A DNA stretch of 64,000 nt from Quercus robur (Eukaryota > Streptophyta > Magnoliopsida > Fagales > Fagaceae), in assembly GCF_932294415.1 (NCBI RefSeq), contig NC_065542.1, forward strand, positions 53,626,406 through 53,690,405, in the 5' to 3' direction. Below are positions 53,383 to 64,000 of the stretch, piece after piece. Every line of letters starts with the position of its first letter. The first letter of the stretch is position 1. A program made the position numbers and the translations under genes. The notes below the pieces were generated by a model. The model worked only from the letters and a program-made list of their open reading frames with translations, was not told the DNA's origin and did not search any database.

Positions 53383-55970
53383 TCACTCTGTCATGATAGG
53401 CTTATTCTCGCTTGCTTTGGGTCTCTGTTCCTTTGGTTTCTGCTCTTCCATTTTCCTAAAAATCCCAAAATAAGTAATATCCATAAATTAGAAACTTCAT
53501 AGAGGATCAAGATTAAGAACATGCACTATTAAAGTTGACAAATAAATCAACCAATTTAACAAATTGGACAAAAAAAAAAAGAGCAATGTCCATATATGTG
53601 GATGTCGCATACACCAAATAGGTTGTCTAACACATGCATTAATATTGACAACAAAACCAAGAACTTAAATGGATGTAGAGAGAACTGAACATTCAACACA
53701 CAAAGAGGGAGGAGATCCAAATGAAAAGGTTAGCATTGGCATAAGACAATAAATAAATATCTCACCAAACATATTTTTTATCGACTGCTCATACATATTC
53801 ACATGATAAATAAGTTGTTCCCAAACTAACTATTCCAGAAATATAAGAATAAGCTAACTGCTAATACATATTTGCAATTTCATCCTATCAAATTTTATTT
53901 TACTGGGCCACTGTGTGAAGTCCAATTAAAGCAATAGTAGTATGGTTTTGAAGGTGTAATTATAAGTATCTTTTTTTTTTGATAAGTTTATAAGTATCTA
54001 GGTTAAAACAGATTTAAATTTGGGTTTTCATTTTAAGCAGATGGCTAGTTTGTAACCAAGGGGCAGGCACGAAACCATAATTTCATTCACGGATAGAATT
54101 AACCTAGCAAAATAGGTAAATATAGACTTTAGAATGTTGAGACAGATTCTATTAATCTTTTATTACCTTACTGAGCTTAGAGTTTACAGGTCAAAGTAGG
54201 AGTCCAAATACTACCAGTACAAAAAAGAGTCCTTATATATTTGTGCTCAACATAGTCAAAGAAATGTGAGAGTTGAATAATAGAAAAACTTAGTGTTTTG
54301 AGTATTGAGGAAAATTGATCATAGTGTGTTCTTTCTCCCTTGCAAAACGCCTTCCATTATGTCACTGTTTACATAACTGGCCACATGCTATTGTTCACAA
54401 CTTGTATACATATTCAATCCCAGTTTCTTCTCACCATTTTTGCAACCCTGAATCAAATATTTCCCCTTTCCTACCAAAACCAAATTAATCTTGAATCCTG
54501 ACCCTTTTTTTCTTCTAAACTTACAAAACCTCAATCCACAAAATTCTCCCAATCTATCAGGGTGTCAGGTACTCATATCAGGCAAGAGATGAAGTGGGGA
54601 TGGGATGAACTTCTTGTGTTAAAAAAGCAAGAAGTGATTAAGAAATACATATGGTAAAGCACCTTTGTGTTGTAGATCTCTGCTTTAGTTGAACTTATAA
54701 TATTTGTGAGGTGGACTTGAAAGAACAAACTAACGCATAAACCTAAAATCACAAGAATATACCAGAGTATGCTGCACCCTATATTAAAAAAAAAAAAATC
54801 ACAAGTTGGAGAGCCTCAACACAAAAGTCAAGACTGAACCCAAAAGCAAAAATCTTAGAGGCAAACAATCATATGCATATATGTACGGATTTTGTTAACA
54901 GGTACACTGAACAACAAAAAGTATCATGGGAAAAGGAAGAGACCCGGAGGGGCAGGGGTGTAGCAGGGTATTAGGCACAGGAAGTGAGGAAACAATCAAT
55001 AACAACACATTTTGGATAACTACAGAAAAACTTCTAGAGGATGCTGTCCTCGGCATTGCAGTATTCAGAGATCAAATGCAAATTATAAGAGAATAATCAA
55101 TTTTAAGTGACCAATTGTAACATTCTGAGATGAAAGCACTACAATGCCAATGATGAACATGACTCTCTGTGATGTATCATGTATGGTTGAACCACCTCGG
55201 TTTCAATTTGGAAATCAGAAACCTTCTAAATTAAAAGGAGTTTGTTTGATGTCAAAAGTTATCAAGACTCAGGCTGTGAGTCATGTGATTCCTGTTCTCA
55301 TGTAATATCCATTCCGTTTAATTATTGAAGATGGACTCAATAACATACACACAACAACAAACAACAAACTTTATTCTAATTCACAAAGACAAAGTCCTAC
55401 ACCCAAGCAATCCAACGACCCACGAGTGAATTTCCTTTACCAATTAAATGTTGTTTATACTATAATTCTATATATAACATTCTCCCAAACCAGGTCCTAT
55501 TTTCCAATATGTGCAGAAAGAAAAACATGGGAGAGTGTGATTTTTTCCTTTCTAGAGAAAGCTATTTTCCACAAGGTGGCCACAAAACAACCCCTTTTGT
55601 CAACAGAACAAACACAAGGAGGCACTAAGTACAAACACAAATATTATTAGGCTTACTATAAAAAAAAAAATCCAAATTTTTTTAACAATGAGTTTTCCCA
55701 AAGTTATTCTTCTAAAAGTGAGTCTAAATACAAAACAAATTACAACCCATTTGTCAAAAGCTTCGAAATAATCAAACCCAATATATACAAAGCAATCAGA
55801 ACACCAGAGCAATGGAAACAAGGACAAACCAAAATACATATATACACAAAAAATATATATGTATGTGTATGGAAAGAGAAGGAGAATTGAGAAAAAGACC
55901 TCTTGTCAGAAGAGCCACCCTTCTGGCTGAGGAAGGATCGAAAGAGTGGTGAGTTCACGTCGTAAATCAT
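53383..55970 (-). CDS. Small 47-aa protein, two exons with a 2.4-kb intron
   Basis: Exon 1 is 55970-55900 (MIYDVNSPLFRSFLSQKGGSS, then DK plus two bases) and exon 2 is 53455-53383, ending ENKPIMTE and TGA. The borders are AAGAG|GTCTTT and TTTTTAG|GAAAATG, phases agree, and total length is 144 bp. The N-terminal half is mildly hydrophobic, and the C-terminal half is rich in Lys, Glu and Gln (KPKEQRPKASENKP). I have the impression of a conserved plant protein of this size, but no family name. It is shorter than most gene finders accept, so it may be unannotated. The intron is AT-rich and holds no recognised gene. Confidence 0.65.
53456..55899 (-). other. Intron of the 47-aa protein gene
   Basis: About 2.4 kb, AT-rich, no internal gene recognised. 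A purine A run lies at 54785-54798. Confidence 0.55.
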
Positions 55971-56160
55971 TGTCTTGAATTGTATTGTATTGTTCGGTTA
56001 ACACAGCAAAATTGAAAATAATTCCGCTTCCAAAGTCTCAACACAAACAGCAAAGGAAAACCCTAATTACTCATTTACTCATTCTCTTGTCCTCTTTTAT
56101 TTCAAGATGGGGGCGGCTGCCGGCTTTCCTACATTTGGGCTAAACAATCTTAGGCCCAAT
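55971..56160 (-). promoter_or_regulatory. 5' flank of the 47-aa protein gene
   Basis: Minus-strand leader and promoter region. It holds a GC-richer stretch (gggggcggctgccggctttcc, 56110-56130) but no clear TATA box. Confidence 0.3.
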
Positions 56161-56600
56161 GTTAGGTAGGGCCAGGCCTGGGTCAACATTTTTGGCCCGA
56201 CCCATGGCCCATGGATACCTTTTGTAAGCTTGCTAGCTAGATTCTTAGGATGAGTGTGCAGCCAAACCACTAATGCACAAAAACTGACCCTATCTAATCC
56301 AGCAGGTTTTGTCAGTTATGACTAAAACTTTTAAAAAAATATATATTTATTCCATGTGTAATAATAAGATTGATATATTTATAGTAAATAACTATTCACT
56401 GATTATTATCAAGATTTAAAATAACTTCAAGATCTATTTTGATATACAGGTGAGTTAAAATATATTAGTCTCATCATATGCTTCATGCATAGATAAGTTT
56501 TTTTTTTTTTTTTTCTTTTTTTTTTTTAACGTGACGTGGGTAGTTTTATATATATATATATATATATATATCTCATAAGAATGGATAGTTTTTGTTTTTT

Positions 56601-58137
56601 GGGATAATTACACATAACTCATCTGTGGTTATGGCGAAAATCAATTTGCCTACCCGCGGTTTGAAAAGTATCACTTAACCCACCTGTGGTATATTTCCGT
56701 CAATCTCTGTAACCCACCTCAAGCCCAGCCGTTACAAAAATACCTCTTAACACCAAAACACAACATAACGCGAATCAAAACACCCAAAACTCATAAACTT
56801 TTCAAGAGAGAGACTTGTGGTGAGATCAACGTGTTCTTCGTGGATTTTATATCTCTTTTTCAGCCTGTCCTGGCCTGGTGGTTTAATCTCATTACGGTGG
56901 TTCTGGCTCTCCATAAGTGGTTACAAATTTTCTCGCCATTAATGAGTTGTGGCTCTCCATTTGGTGGTTTTGTGTCACCATTTGTGGGTTTTGTTGGTTT
57001 TTGCATTTGGGTGTGCTTTATTTTTTTTTTGGCAGAAATCATAGTGGCCAGTGGTTATGGGTTCACAATAGAGAGAAAAGAAAGATAGAAGTTTTCCCTA
57101 TTGCCTCACTCAACCCTTTGGCTAACTCCTCGAATTTTTAAAAAAAAAAAAAAAAAAAAGATTGGAAACCAAAAAGCATAACATAAACTACATTTGGGAA
57201 CCATTAACAACATAAACTGCTGCCAGCACCACCATCACCACCATCACTACCTTCACCTCTCCCACCAGAACCTCCATAGCCACCCGACCCACCATTCGAA
57301 ACTATAGAAACTAGAAAATGATCAAAACCCAGTTGCCCAAATAGCATTTCAGAACAGCCCAAATTCTTAAACTCGGCTCCATGGCTAGAACTCAACGGGT
57401 GAGAGTAAGAGTGGCACGAAGAACAAGTACGAAACCCACTGATCCGAACTGGGTTTGTGGGAATTCGGGTGGAATGCGAAATGGGTCTGCGAGAAAACCC
57501 CATGAAACTGAAAGAGAGTAGGGATTTGCGGGTGAGTGATGCTGGGTTTGGAACCATTTGTTTCTATGAAAACTGAAGAAAAGCAAGAGTTGTGGGAAAG
57601 TTTGTGTGACTGTGCTGTGGGTTTTGAGGTTTTTTTTTTTCACTGGTATAGGATAGGAGTGCGGCTCTTGGGTTGAGGGAGGCAATGGGGTTAGGCTTTT
57701 AATTTTTTTTGGGTATGTTCTTCATGTTTAAAATTTGTGTGAATGGAGAGAGAAATAAATACCACTTTTTGATTTTGTTTCTCTTGCATTTTTGCTTTAT
57801 TTTTTGTTTTGGGAGGAAAGAGACATAAAGTTCGAGCCACCGTGACGACATGAAACCACCGAGCCGGGACAGGTTGAAAAAGAGATCTAAAAACCACGAA
57901 GAATACGTTGATCTCACCACAAGTCTCTCTTCTTGAAAAGTTTATGAGTTTTGGGTGTTTTGATTCGCGTTATGTTGTGTTTTGGTGTTAAGAGGTGTTT
58001 TTGTAACGGCTGGGCTTGAGGTGGGTTACGGAGATTGACGGAAACATACCACAGGTGGGTTAAATGATACTTTTCAAACCACGGGTAAGCAAAGTGATTT
58101 TCGCCCTAACCACAGGTGGGTTATGTGTAATTATCCC
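56601..58137. mobile_element. Mutator-like element (Pack-MULE) with 302-bp terminal inverted repeats
   Basis: Terminal inverted repeats at 56601-56902 and 57836-58137 start GGGATAATTACACATAAC and match at over 90 percent by eye. The target duplication is 9 bp, ttgtttttt (56592-56600 and 58138-58146), as expected for Mutator-like elements. The 933-bp interior has no transposase but contains a gene-like fragment (57204-57557, minus). A Pack-MULE reading is the best fit. Confidence 0.85.
57204..57557 (-). CDS. Captured gene fragment inside the MULE, first-exon-like, possible plastid protein
   Basis: A minus-strand frame of 117 codons starts MVPNPASLTRKSLLSFSFMG and continues with Ser/Arg/Thr-rich residues like a plastid transit peptide. 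It then has FGQLGFDHFLVSIVSNGGSGGYGG and an acidic Gly-rich run (GRGEGSDGGDGGAG). A GTTTAT donor-like site follows GGAGSS, so only the first exon seems captured. The base composition is GC-richer than flanking DNA. The host gene was not identified; Gly-Asp-rich linkers of this type occur in RETICULATA-like plastid proteins, which is a guess. Whether it is translated is unknown. Confidence 0.5.
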   Translation of the reverse strand: MVPNPASLTRKSLLSFSFMGFSRRPISHSTRIPTNPVRISGFRTCSSCHSYSHPLSSSHGAEFKNLGCSEMLFGQLGFDHFLVSIVSNGGSGGYGGSGGRGEGSDGGDGGAGSSLCC

Positions 58138-58350
58138 TTGTTTTTTTGATAGGAACTGTGGATAGAGTTTTTTTTTTAATTTTTAAGTTATAAGAACGTG
58201 GGGTAGTTTTTCTTTTATATGAATATTTTTAATTTTTTGTTGATTTACTATTTTAACCCCATAGAATAATGACAAGTTAATTAAATTAGGGATATTTTTG
58301 ACAGTAAAAAAGACAATAACTAACTTTCTGAATGCTCTTAAGATATAAAG

Positions 58351-59848
58351 ATTAGAAAAATATATTTTGTATATGCTATTTCAAGAATGGTTACAAATAC
58401 TATTCACTTCTTTTTGAGGACAAGCAGGATTGAGTTAGTGGTCTAGTTGTTTTTGGTAATTGACACCCATCGAATTAGGTTTCAATTCATATGTTACCAT
58501 TAATGGTGAAGTAGCCCTCTTTTTTATGTAGGAGTGCCTTATTCTATCTATCAAAGTCCTTCTTTGTCTATAGCTCGGGTCAATCCCCCACAGTTTGCTT
58601 TGATTATCATCAAACAGTGACGTTCTGCATCAAGGGCTCTCACGTGAGCCATGCAACATTCCCAGGCAGGAACTGCTTAAGCTATTGATCTTTTGTTAAT
58701 ATGGAATCAATGCTTGTTTGGGTTCTCCTTAAATTTTGTTGTTTCAAGCTTTGACCATTTCAACTTTAAATCTTGGTCTCGTTTGTCTTGCTCCATGAGA
58801 TCCACAACTTTCACTGTTAGTACATCCATACACTATTGTGGAATATGGGGTAACCGTGATCACAAAAGCTGAGGGCTTGGAGGCACAGGTGTATTTTATC
58901 TCTTCAAGACAATATTTGTCCTCACTCAAATGAGTTTGCTACGTGGTTACAAACAAATTTGACTCCAAGATTCTTTAAGAAACAAACTTGGAGAATCATA
59001 GGAATTTCTCTAAAGTGTGCAAAAATCTAGAGGGAAAAAAAAAAACTAATTATGGAGTCTATTTAAAAAAAATAAAGAATTGTCTTTGAAAAGACACACT
59101 TGAAAGGTTACTTTGGTTTATACAAACACTCTAAAACATTACATTGGTTTTTACTAACAGTTAAAGGGTGAAAAATCTTCATTTCTCTTGTTTTTATTGC
59201 AAAATTCTAAAGTATTGTCACTAATTGTAATTGTTTGGCTCGAGTGCGTATGAGCTCACTTGAATGGCTCTTGAGCAAGCACTTTGATAATGGACCAACG
59301 CTTAACCCCAAAATTTCACCTTTATGTTATATCTCACTCAAGCAATACTCAGCCGCCAAAATGAGAACTTTGTTTCCCGATTGGCACTTTGTCTTCGCTT
59401 AAGCAAGCTACTAAAACATAGTTTTTCATTTGTTTTAATTTTCTCATTTGTTTTACTGTCAAAGTAAGATCACACATTTATTAAAACCTACAATTGTATT
59501 ACCTATATATGCAACAAACACTTGATAGTTATCCCTAACCAAACTCAAGTAGTTAGTCCTTATTATCTACAATCAAGAAACAAAAGAAGCACAACACTGT
59601 GGGTTGGCAATGGGGTAGGGTCAGGTTATGGGTGCATTGTTTCCACCATATGCCATATTCAAGATGGAAAAAACATAAGCGGGGTAAAGGTAGAGGTATA
59701 TTGTCTTTCTTTAATGAGATGATATTAACATTGATGAGAGTAAGAAAAATGAGATAATAAATGAAAAGCCGCAAATGAGAGCATTGAAAAAACACACGAG
59801 TGTTTTAGAAAATAATAATAGGATATATAATAATGATAAATCATGTGT
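58351..59848. other. Intergenic, no gene recognised
   Basis: 58430-58980 is less AT-rich and may be a decayed element (minus frame 58744-58929 without motif). An A run lies at 59036-59045. Confidence 0.35.
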
Positions 59849-59893
59849 GTGGGGGGAGGGGAGGGGAGGGGGGTGGGGTGGGGTGGGGTAGGC
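59849..59893 (+). other. G-rich tract with G-quadruplex potential
   Basis: At least seven runs of four or more G separated by single A or T bases (GGGGGGAGGGGAGGGG..., 59852-59889). This greatly exceeds the four G3 runs needed for a quadruplex. Confidence 0.9.
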
Positions 59894-62499
59894 GAGTGAG
59901 TAAGATCTGCCCTACTCCATCCTCTTTTTAAGGTTGAAGAAAATTCATATGAGTGCGATTGATTTGGATCGAGATGGGATTTAAACCTTATATTTCTATT
60001 TATGCTATTATTGGTTTCATTGTATCATTTGCTAACATTGGTAAGTAAGCCATAAATTGGAATATGATTGGATGGATTTTTATTGAGGTTTACTAATATG
60101 GTAACACATTAGGGTTGGGGTTGGCGGGACATTATCTACATACACTTCAGCTTATATGGCAGGCCGCCCATCCAATCACCATTTCGTCGGTGCCCATTGC
60201 CTCTTCTCTCACTCGCTACCAACCAGCTCACACTATTAATCATTTATCTAATCCTTTGTCTTGCCCTTCACAATTACTATTATACCCACTCTATCCTTCA
60301 CCCGATATAAAAGTCAAATGAGTTAGATAACATGGTATTAACTCTCATACACGGCAGTTGGCACTTTGTGTTTTTGTTAAATGACAATTTTGCCCTTCTA
60401 GAGAAGTCATGGTTTTTGTCAAATATTCATAAATAAAACAAAATTGCCTTCTTGATGTGAACCAATTGACCCACCACAAGAAAAAAAAAATTGGTCTTAT
60501 TTGGCTAACTAAAATAGAAATTTAATTAAATAAATATAAATATGCCTTGCGACATCTCAAAAGTTCTTTCATTTTAAATATATATTTCAATTAAAAGGCA
60601 TCAGTCTCTCATAGATGCTAATTTTTTAAAATGGGAAATTGTTATTGTTAACTTTTGTGTATGTTGCTGATGATTAACTACGGCTAATCTTTATAGAGTA
60701 AGTTCAATCTTTGTCTTCTTCTTCTTATTTTTTGTGTGTAAATGAGATAGGTTCATATCAAACCCATGGAGCAAACATCTTCTATCTCACTATGAGCCTT
60801 TCATTTTATATGCTACCAAGTACTTTATGTGTCAATTTTAATTTCGTTCAAATACTTTGATTATTTTATAAGAAATAAAAATAAAAAAAGACACGTGGCA
60901 AGCTAAGATCAGAGAATAGAGGATTTTTATTTCGGACCCATGGAAATCCATTAGAGAAGGTTAGTTATTGAAAGTTGAGCGTTATTTTCTATCTAAATAT
61001 CCAATCTTAGAGGTTAGGTTCCGTTTTCTTAGAAATACACATTCTCTTTCTATATATAAAGACCGTTTAGGCATGCTGTTATGAAAACTTGTGTGTTTTA
61101 AAATATGTGTTTTGAAAACGTGATATTTGTTTAAAATGAGCATTTTAGTATTGTTTATTTGAAACACAATTTTTAAAGTCTTTAAAAATGCGAGTTTAGG
61201 TTGCAAAAAGGCCTAACACACACACCCATATAACTAAAAACAAGTTGGAATTTTTTTTTCTCTCACTTTCTTTGTCTCTCTCTTATTCAAAAGATCGTTC
61301 ACTGGGGTTCCACGTTATACCTTAGTTTTGGAAATGTAGATATTCATAGTGTTTTGGTAAATTATATCATCGAATATAATAAGTATAAGACAAGTCATAC
61401 CAATCCTCTTCCATTTTCATATACAAATTCAATTCAATAAGGTATATTGATAAATATTTTTTCTTAAAATCCCTTCAATAATACTGTCTTCGAATTAAAA
61501 CCGGCTTGTTATGATTATGGCTAAATGATTAAATATATCATTACTTAATAATTTAAACTTTTGGAATAATTAATAATTTATCATGATATGAGTGCAATTG
61601 ATCTTGAGTTTGAATCATGCCTCCGCTCTACTTCCTATTTAACAAGTTAAACATTCTATTTGTTAGGTTCCACTTATTAAGAAAGAGTTTCGTCAATCAT
61701 CAACACCAAAGGAATAAAATATTCCACCATTTTATTTATGCAAGATTTGAATGTGATATATATTTTATTTTGTTAGTCCGACGTATGTGGGGGATATGGA
61801 GGGCACACTGCAATACATCTGCCTTGTGCATGTGATGAACCATATTAAAGGTATATAGAGAGAGAGTTAAACAAATGTTTTGTTTGCACAGAGAAGGATT
61901 ATTCTTGCTCTATTTGTTAGTTATTACTAGAAAAATATTATTGACTGTTTAATGGTTCTTAAAGATGAAAGTTGCCAGAACATACTCGATATATCATATG
62001 ATTCATATCACAAATCACAATCACACTATATTTTGTAAATATCTCATGTGATACTTAGATAAATAAATCCATATGTAGATCTAATCCAATGATTAGGTGA
62101 CTAGCTAGGAATAGGATTAATCCTACTTGCATAAAATTTCCACCAAAGACATTTTTTAGTCCATTAATTAAAGAAAACAGTAATGGAAGGAAACTGATTA
62201 TTGTCTTAGTCAATTAATTAAAACAATCATTATCCTATCAAAAAATAAAAATAATTATGGAACTGATCTCAAGAGTTTCTTATATTATTATATCAATAAT
62301 ACCAGAGACACAACAAACTTTATAACTTTTAAAACAATATATTTATGCATGATTAGTGTAATCGCTTTTATATAAGATCATCTATGATGTCCTTTTTATG
62401 ATACACCAATTAAAACAAATCATCTTAGCAATTGTATTAAAAAAAAAAAATGTGTATATAAACTTTTTGTTATTAACATGATCAAAAAAGAAAGGCCAA
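59894..62499. other. Intergenic, no gene recognised
   Basis: AT-rich. 60100-60330 is a short CT-rich, GC-richer block with a chance frame (60115-60321). Confidence 0.4.
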
Positions 62500-64000
62500 A
62501 AATCGAGAGGGACCCAAATGGTAAAAATGGAAGTGTATCCAAGTTAGCTAATGGTCTCATAGATATTTGGGAAGCTCTCTAAAAAGGGTAGCACTGGAAA
62601 TCAACAAAACCCAACTAAAGTACACAGATGCATACGTTCCCCTACTCTTAATTCAACCTCTAAAAACCTTTCTCTCTCTCCACACCCCATTATACCACCT
62701 CCACCACCACCCTTTCTTTATTTCTTTCCTTCCATATACAATGGGAAGAAGAGATACATAAAAAAACAAAAGGTGGTGGTAGATAGATAGATGCATGAGA
62801 TTGAGCCACAACAAAACATAAATAGTTGACATAAATAAAAAATCTCTCTTTTTCACATAAACCACCACCTTACCTTCTCTTCCTAAATTCTAATCCTTTT
62901 TGCCTTTGGCACCAGATTTTTCCTCACCAACCCTCTTTGATTCTCCTTGGGTTCCACGCTCCTCTTCAGGTATAATACAAAACAATGGTTTCCTTTTTCT
63001 AAAGTTCCTTGCTTTTGGTTGGAGTTAGTCCATGCTTGACTTGTCCAACTGGGTCTTTGCTCGTGAGCATTCTGCCCAGTTGACGCGCTTGACTCACTCA
63101 CTGCAATGAAACGTTGCTTTTTTTACATGTTTTGGCTTTCTGGGTTTTCTTCAATCTTGTGTTTTTGGCTTTGTTCAAGAGGGGTGCTAGTGTTTGGAGA
63201 ATTGGGTTTGTCTTTACTTTAACAACAACTCCAAGAAAGGTGGTAGGTTGGTGGGGTTGACTTTGGTTTATAAGGTCATAGATTAGGAAATTCTCTCAAG
63301 GAAATCTTTTATTGTTTGTTTTGGTTTCCTTAAATTCTAATCCCATGTCTTTTGATGAGTGTTTTAGGTGTTTGTGTCGGCATTTTTTTGTTTTTGGTTT
63401 TCTTGAACTTGTTTTATTATTTTTTGGGTTTGAAGCTTTGTTACCCTTCTGCTAACTTGTAATCGATACCAACTTCAGCAGCTCTGAAAGGGATAGTTTT
63501 TATGTGTTTGTACTGGTTTGTTATTATTCTAGTCCATATGAGATTGGAATTCGCAGTTGGGGTCATTGTCATTGTTTCACCTGCATTTAAATCGAAGCCA
63601 AGCTGGGTTTTTTTTTTTTTTAAATGAACCTTCCAGGGGAAATTACTGTTAATATTTTCATCAATGTCTTCCTGTTGTAGTATTGTAGTGTTGTTGAGTA
63701 CTTGAGATATATCATCTGGGGCATTGTAAGTAAGTGCCTTAAATATCAACTTTCTGCCATTCCTTTATAGCTTGTTGAGTTGAATTCAGAAATTGTAGTT
63801 GATACTAGAGTTAACACTACAAGATAGCCATGGCTGATCTTTCATCCCACCGATCAATCATATATGTAATGATTTCTGAGAAATTGCCCTTAATCTTTGC
63901 TCATCCTGTTTGAGTGTTTCAACAATTACATGACAATTAAATCTGAAACATTTTCATAAGGAGGAGTAGAAAATGGGTGTTGTACGCACATCCTGCCAAT
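62500..64000. other. Possible minus-strand exon at 62885-63105, otherwise noncoding
   Basis: After an ATTGCAG acceptor (63098), the minus strand is open for about 70 codons, reading SESSASTGQNAHEQRPSWTS and ending PKAKRIRI. A second frame over the same bases ends ESKRVGEEKSGAKGKKD, so the real frame is not certain. 63441-63749 (minus) is open for 102 codons and includes a degenerate run of K. No start or family was recognised. This may be the 3' part of a gene that continues beyond the window, or chance. Confidence 0.3.

Larger units (their letters stand above)
56520..58350. repeat. Dispersed repeat copy interrupted by a MULE (partner 19365-19690)
   Basis: The parts 56520-56600 and 58138-58350 together are collinear with 19365-19690, with the MULE at 56601-58137 splitting them. 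The single uninterrupted sequence at 19400 (ggatagtttttgtttttttta) is the pre-insertion state. Confidence 0.8.

Overview
The window is nuclear DNA from a eudicot plant, most likely a woody species. It is AT-rich and gene-poor, its genes carry GT-AG introns, and it is crowded with transposable elements and local duplications. The tRNA-derived SINEs resemble ones I associate with Fagaceae (oak, chestnut, beech), but that assignment is a guess.

Layout. 1-6900: a degraded, internally duplicated segment with a short TIR-domain resistance-type gene (843-1861, minus), a PALE CRESS-like pseudogene (3640-4212, plus) and two tandem copies of an unidentified decayed exon. Bases 1-300 are a second copy of 6527-6900. 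6896-9391: a probable solo LTR of about 2.5 kb in minus orientation, with a 51-bp minisatellite inside. 10705-14148: a decayed duplicate of the region upstream of the GAUT8 gene (21160-23252). Its copy has since received a hAT element with an 8-bp target duplication, a SINE and a copia remnant. 19365-20230: a dispersed repeat abutted by a second small hAT element. 23342-26122: the best gene of the window, a complete three-exon GAUT8/QUASIMODO1 galacturonosyltransferase (555 aa). 26123-32700: AT-rich intergenic DNA with a MITE, a possible LTR and a SINE.

32906-43137: a young Ty3/gypsy element of the Tat type, 10.2 kb, with two 628-bp LTRs that differ at only 4 positions and a CTAGT target duplication. 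Its gag-pol frame has one in-frame TAG inside reverse transcriptase. Between pol and the 3' LTR lies a convergent, antisense gene with its own TATA box, a 5' UTR intron and four coding exons that join in frame to 659 codons. This is the most interesting structure here. Noncoding parts of the element are saturated with TGACG(G) motifs, the core of as-1/TGA-bZIP sites. The insertion lies in what looks like the last intron of an unidentified minus-strand gene.

46514-47662: an intronless 382-aa acidic membrane protein gene (minus), of the plant family often labelled 'ribosomal protein L34Ae'. 52567-52850: a decayed plastid ccsA insertion (NUPT). 53383-55970: a two-exon gene for a 47-aa protein (minus). 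56601-58137: a Mutator-like element with 302-bp terminal inverted repeats and 9-bp target duplications, carrying a fragment that looks like the first exon of a plastid-targeted protein gene (Pack-MULE), and itself inserted in the repeat family seen at 19365. 58350-64000: mostly noncoding, with a strong G-quadruplex tract and a weak candidate exon near the right edge.

The genes do not form a pathway. The window is best read as three or four ordinary housekeeping or defence genes in a matrix of nested mobile elements.
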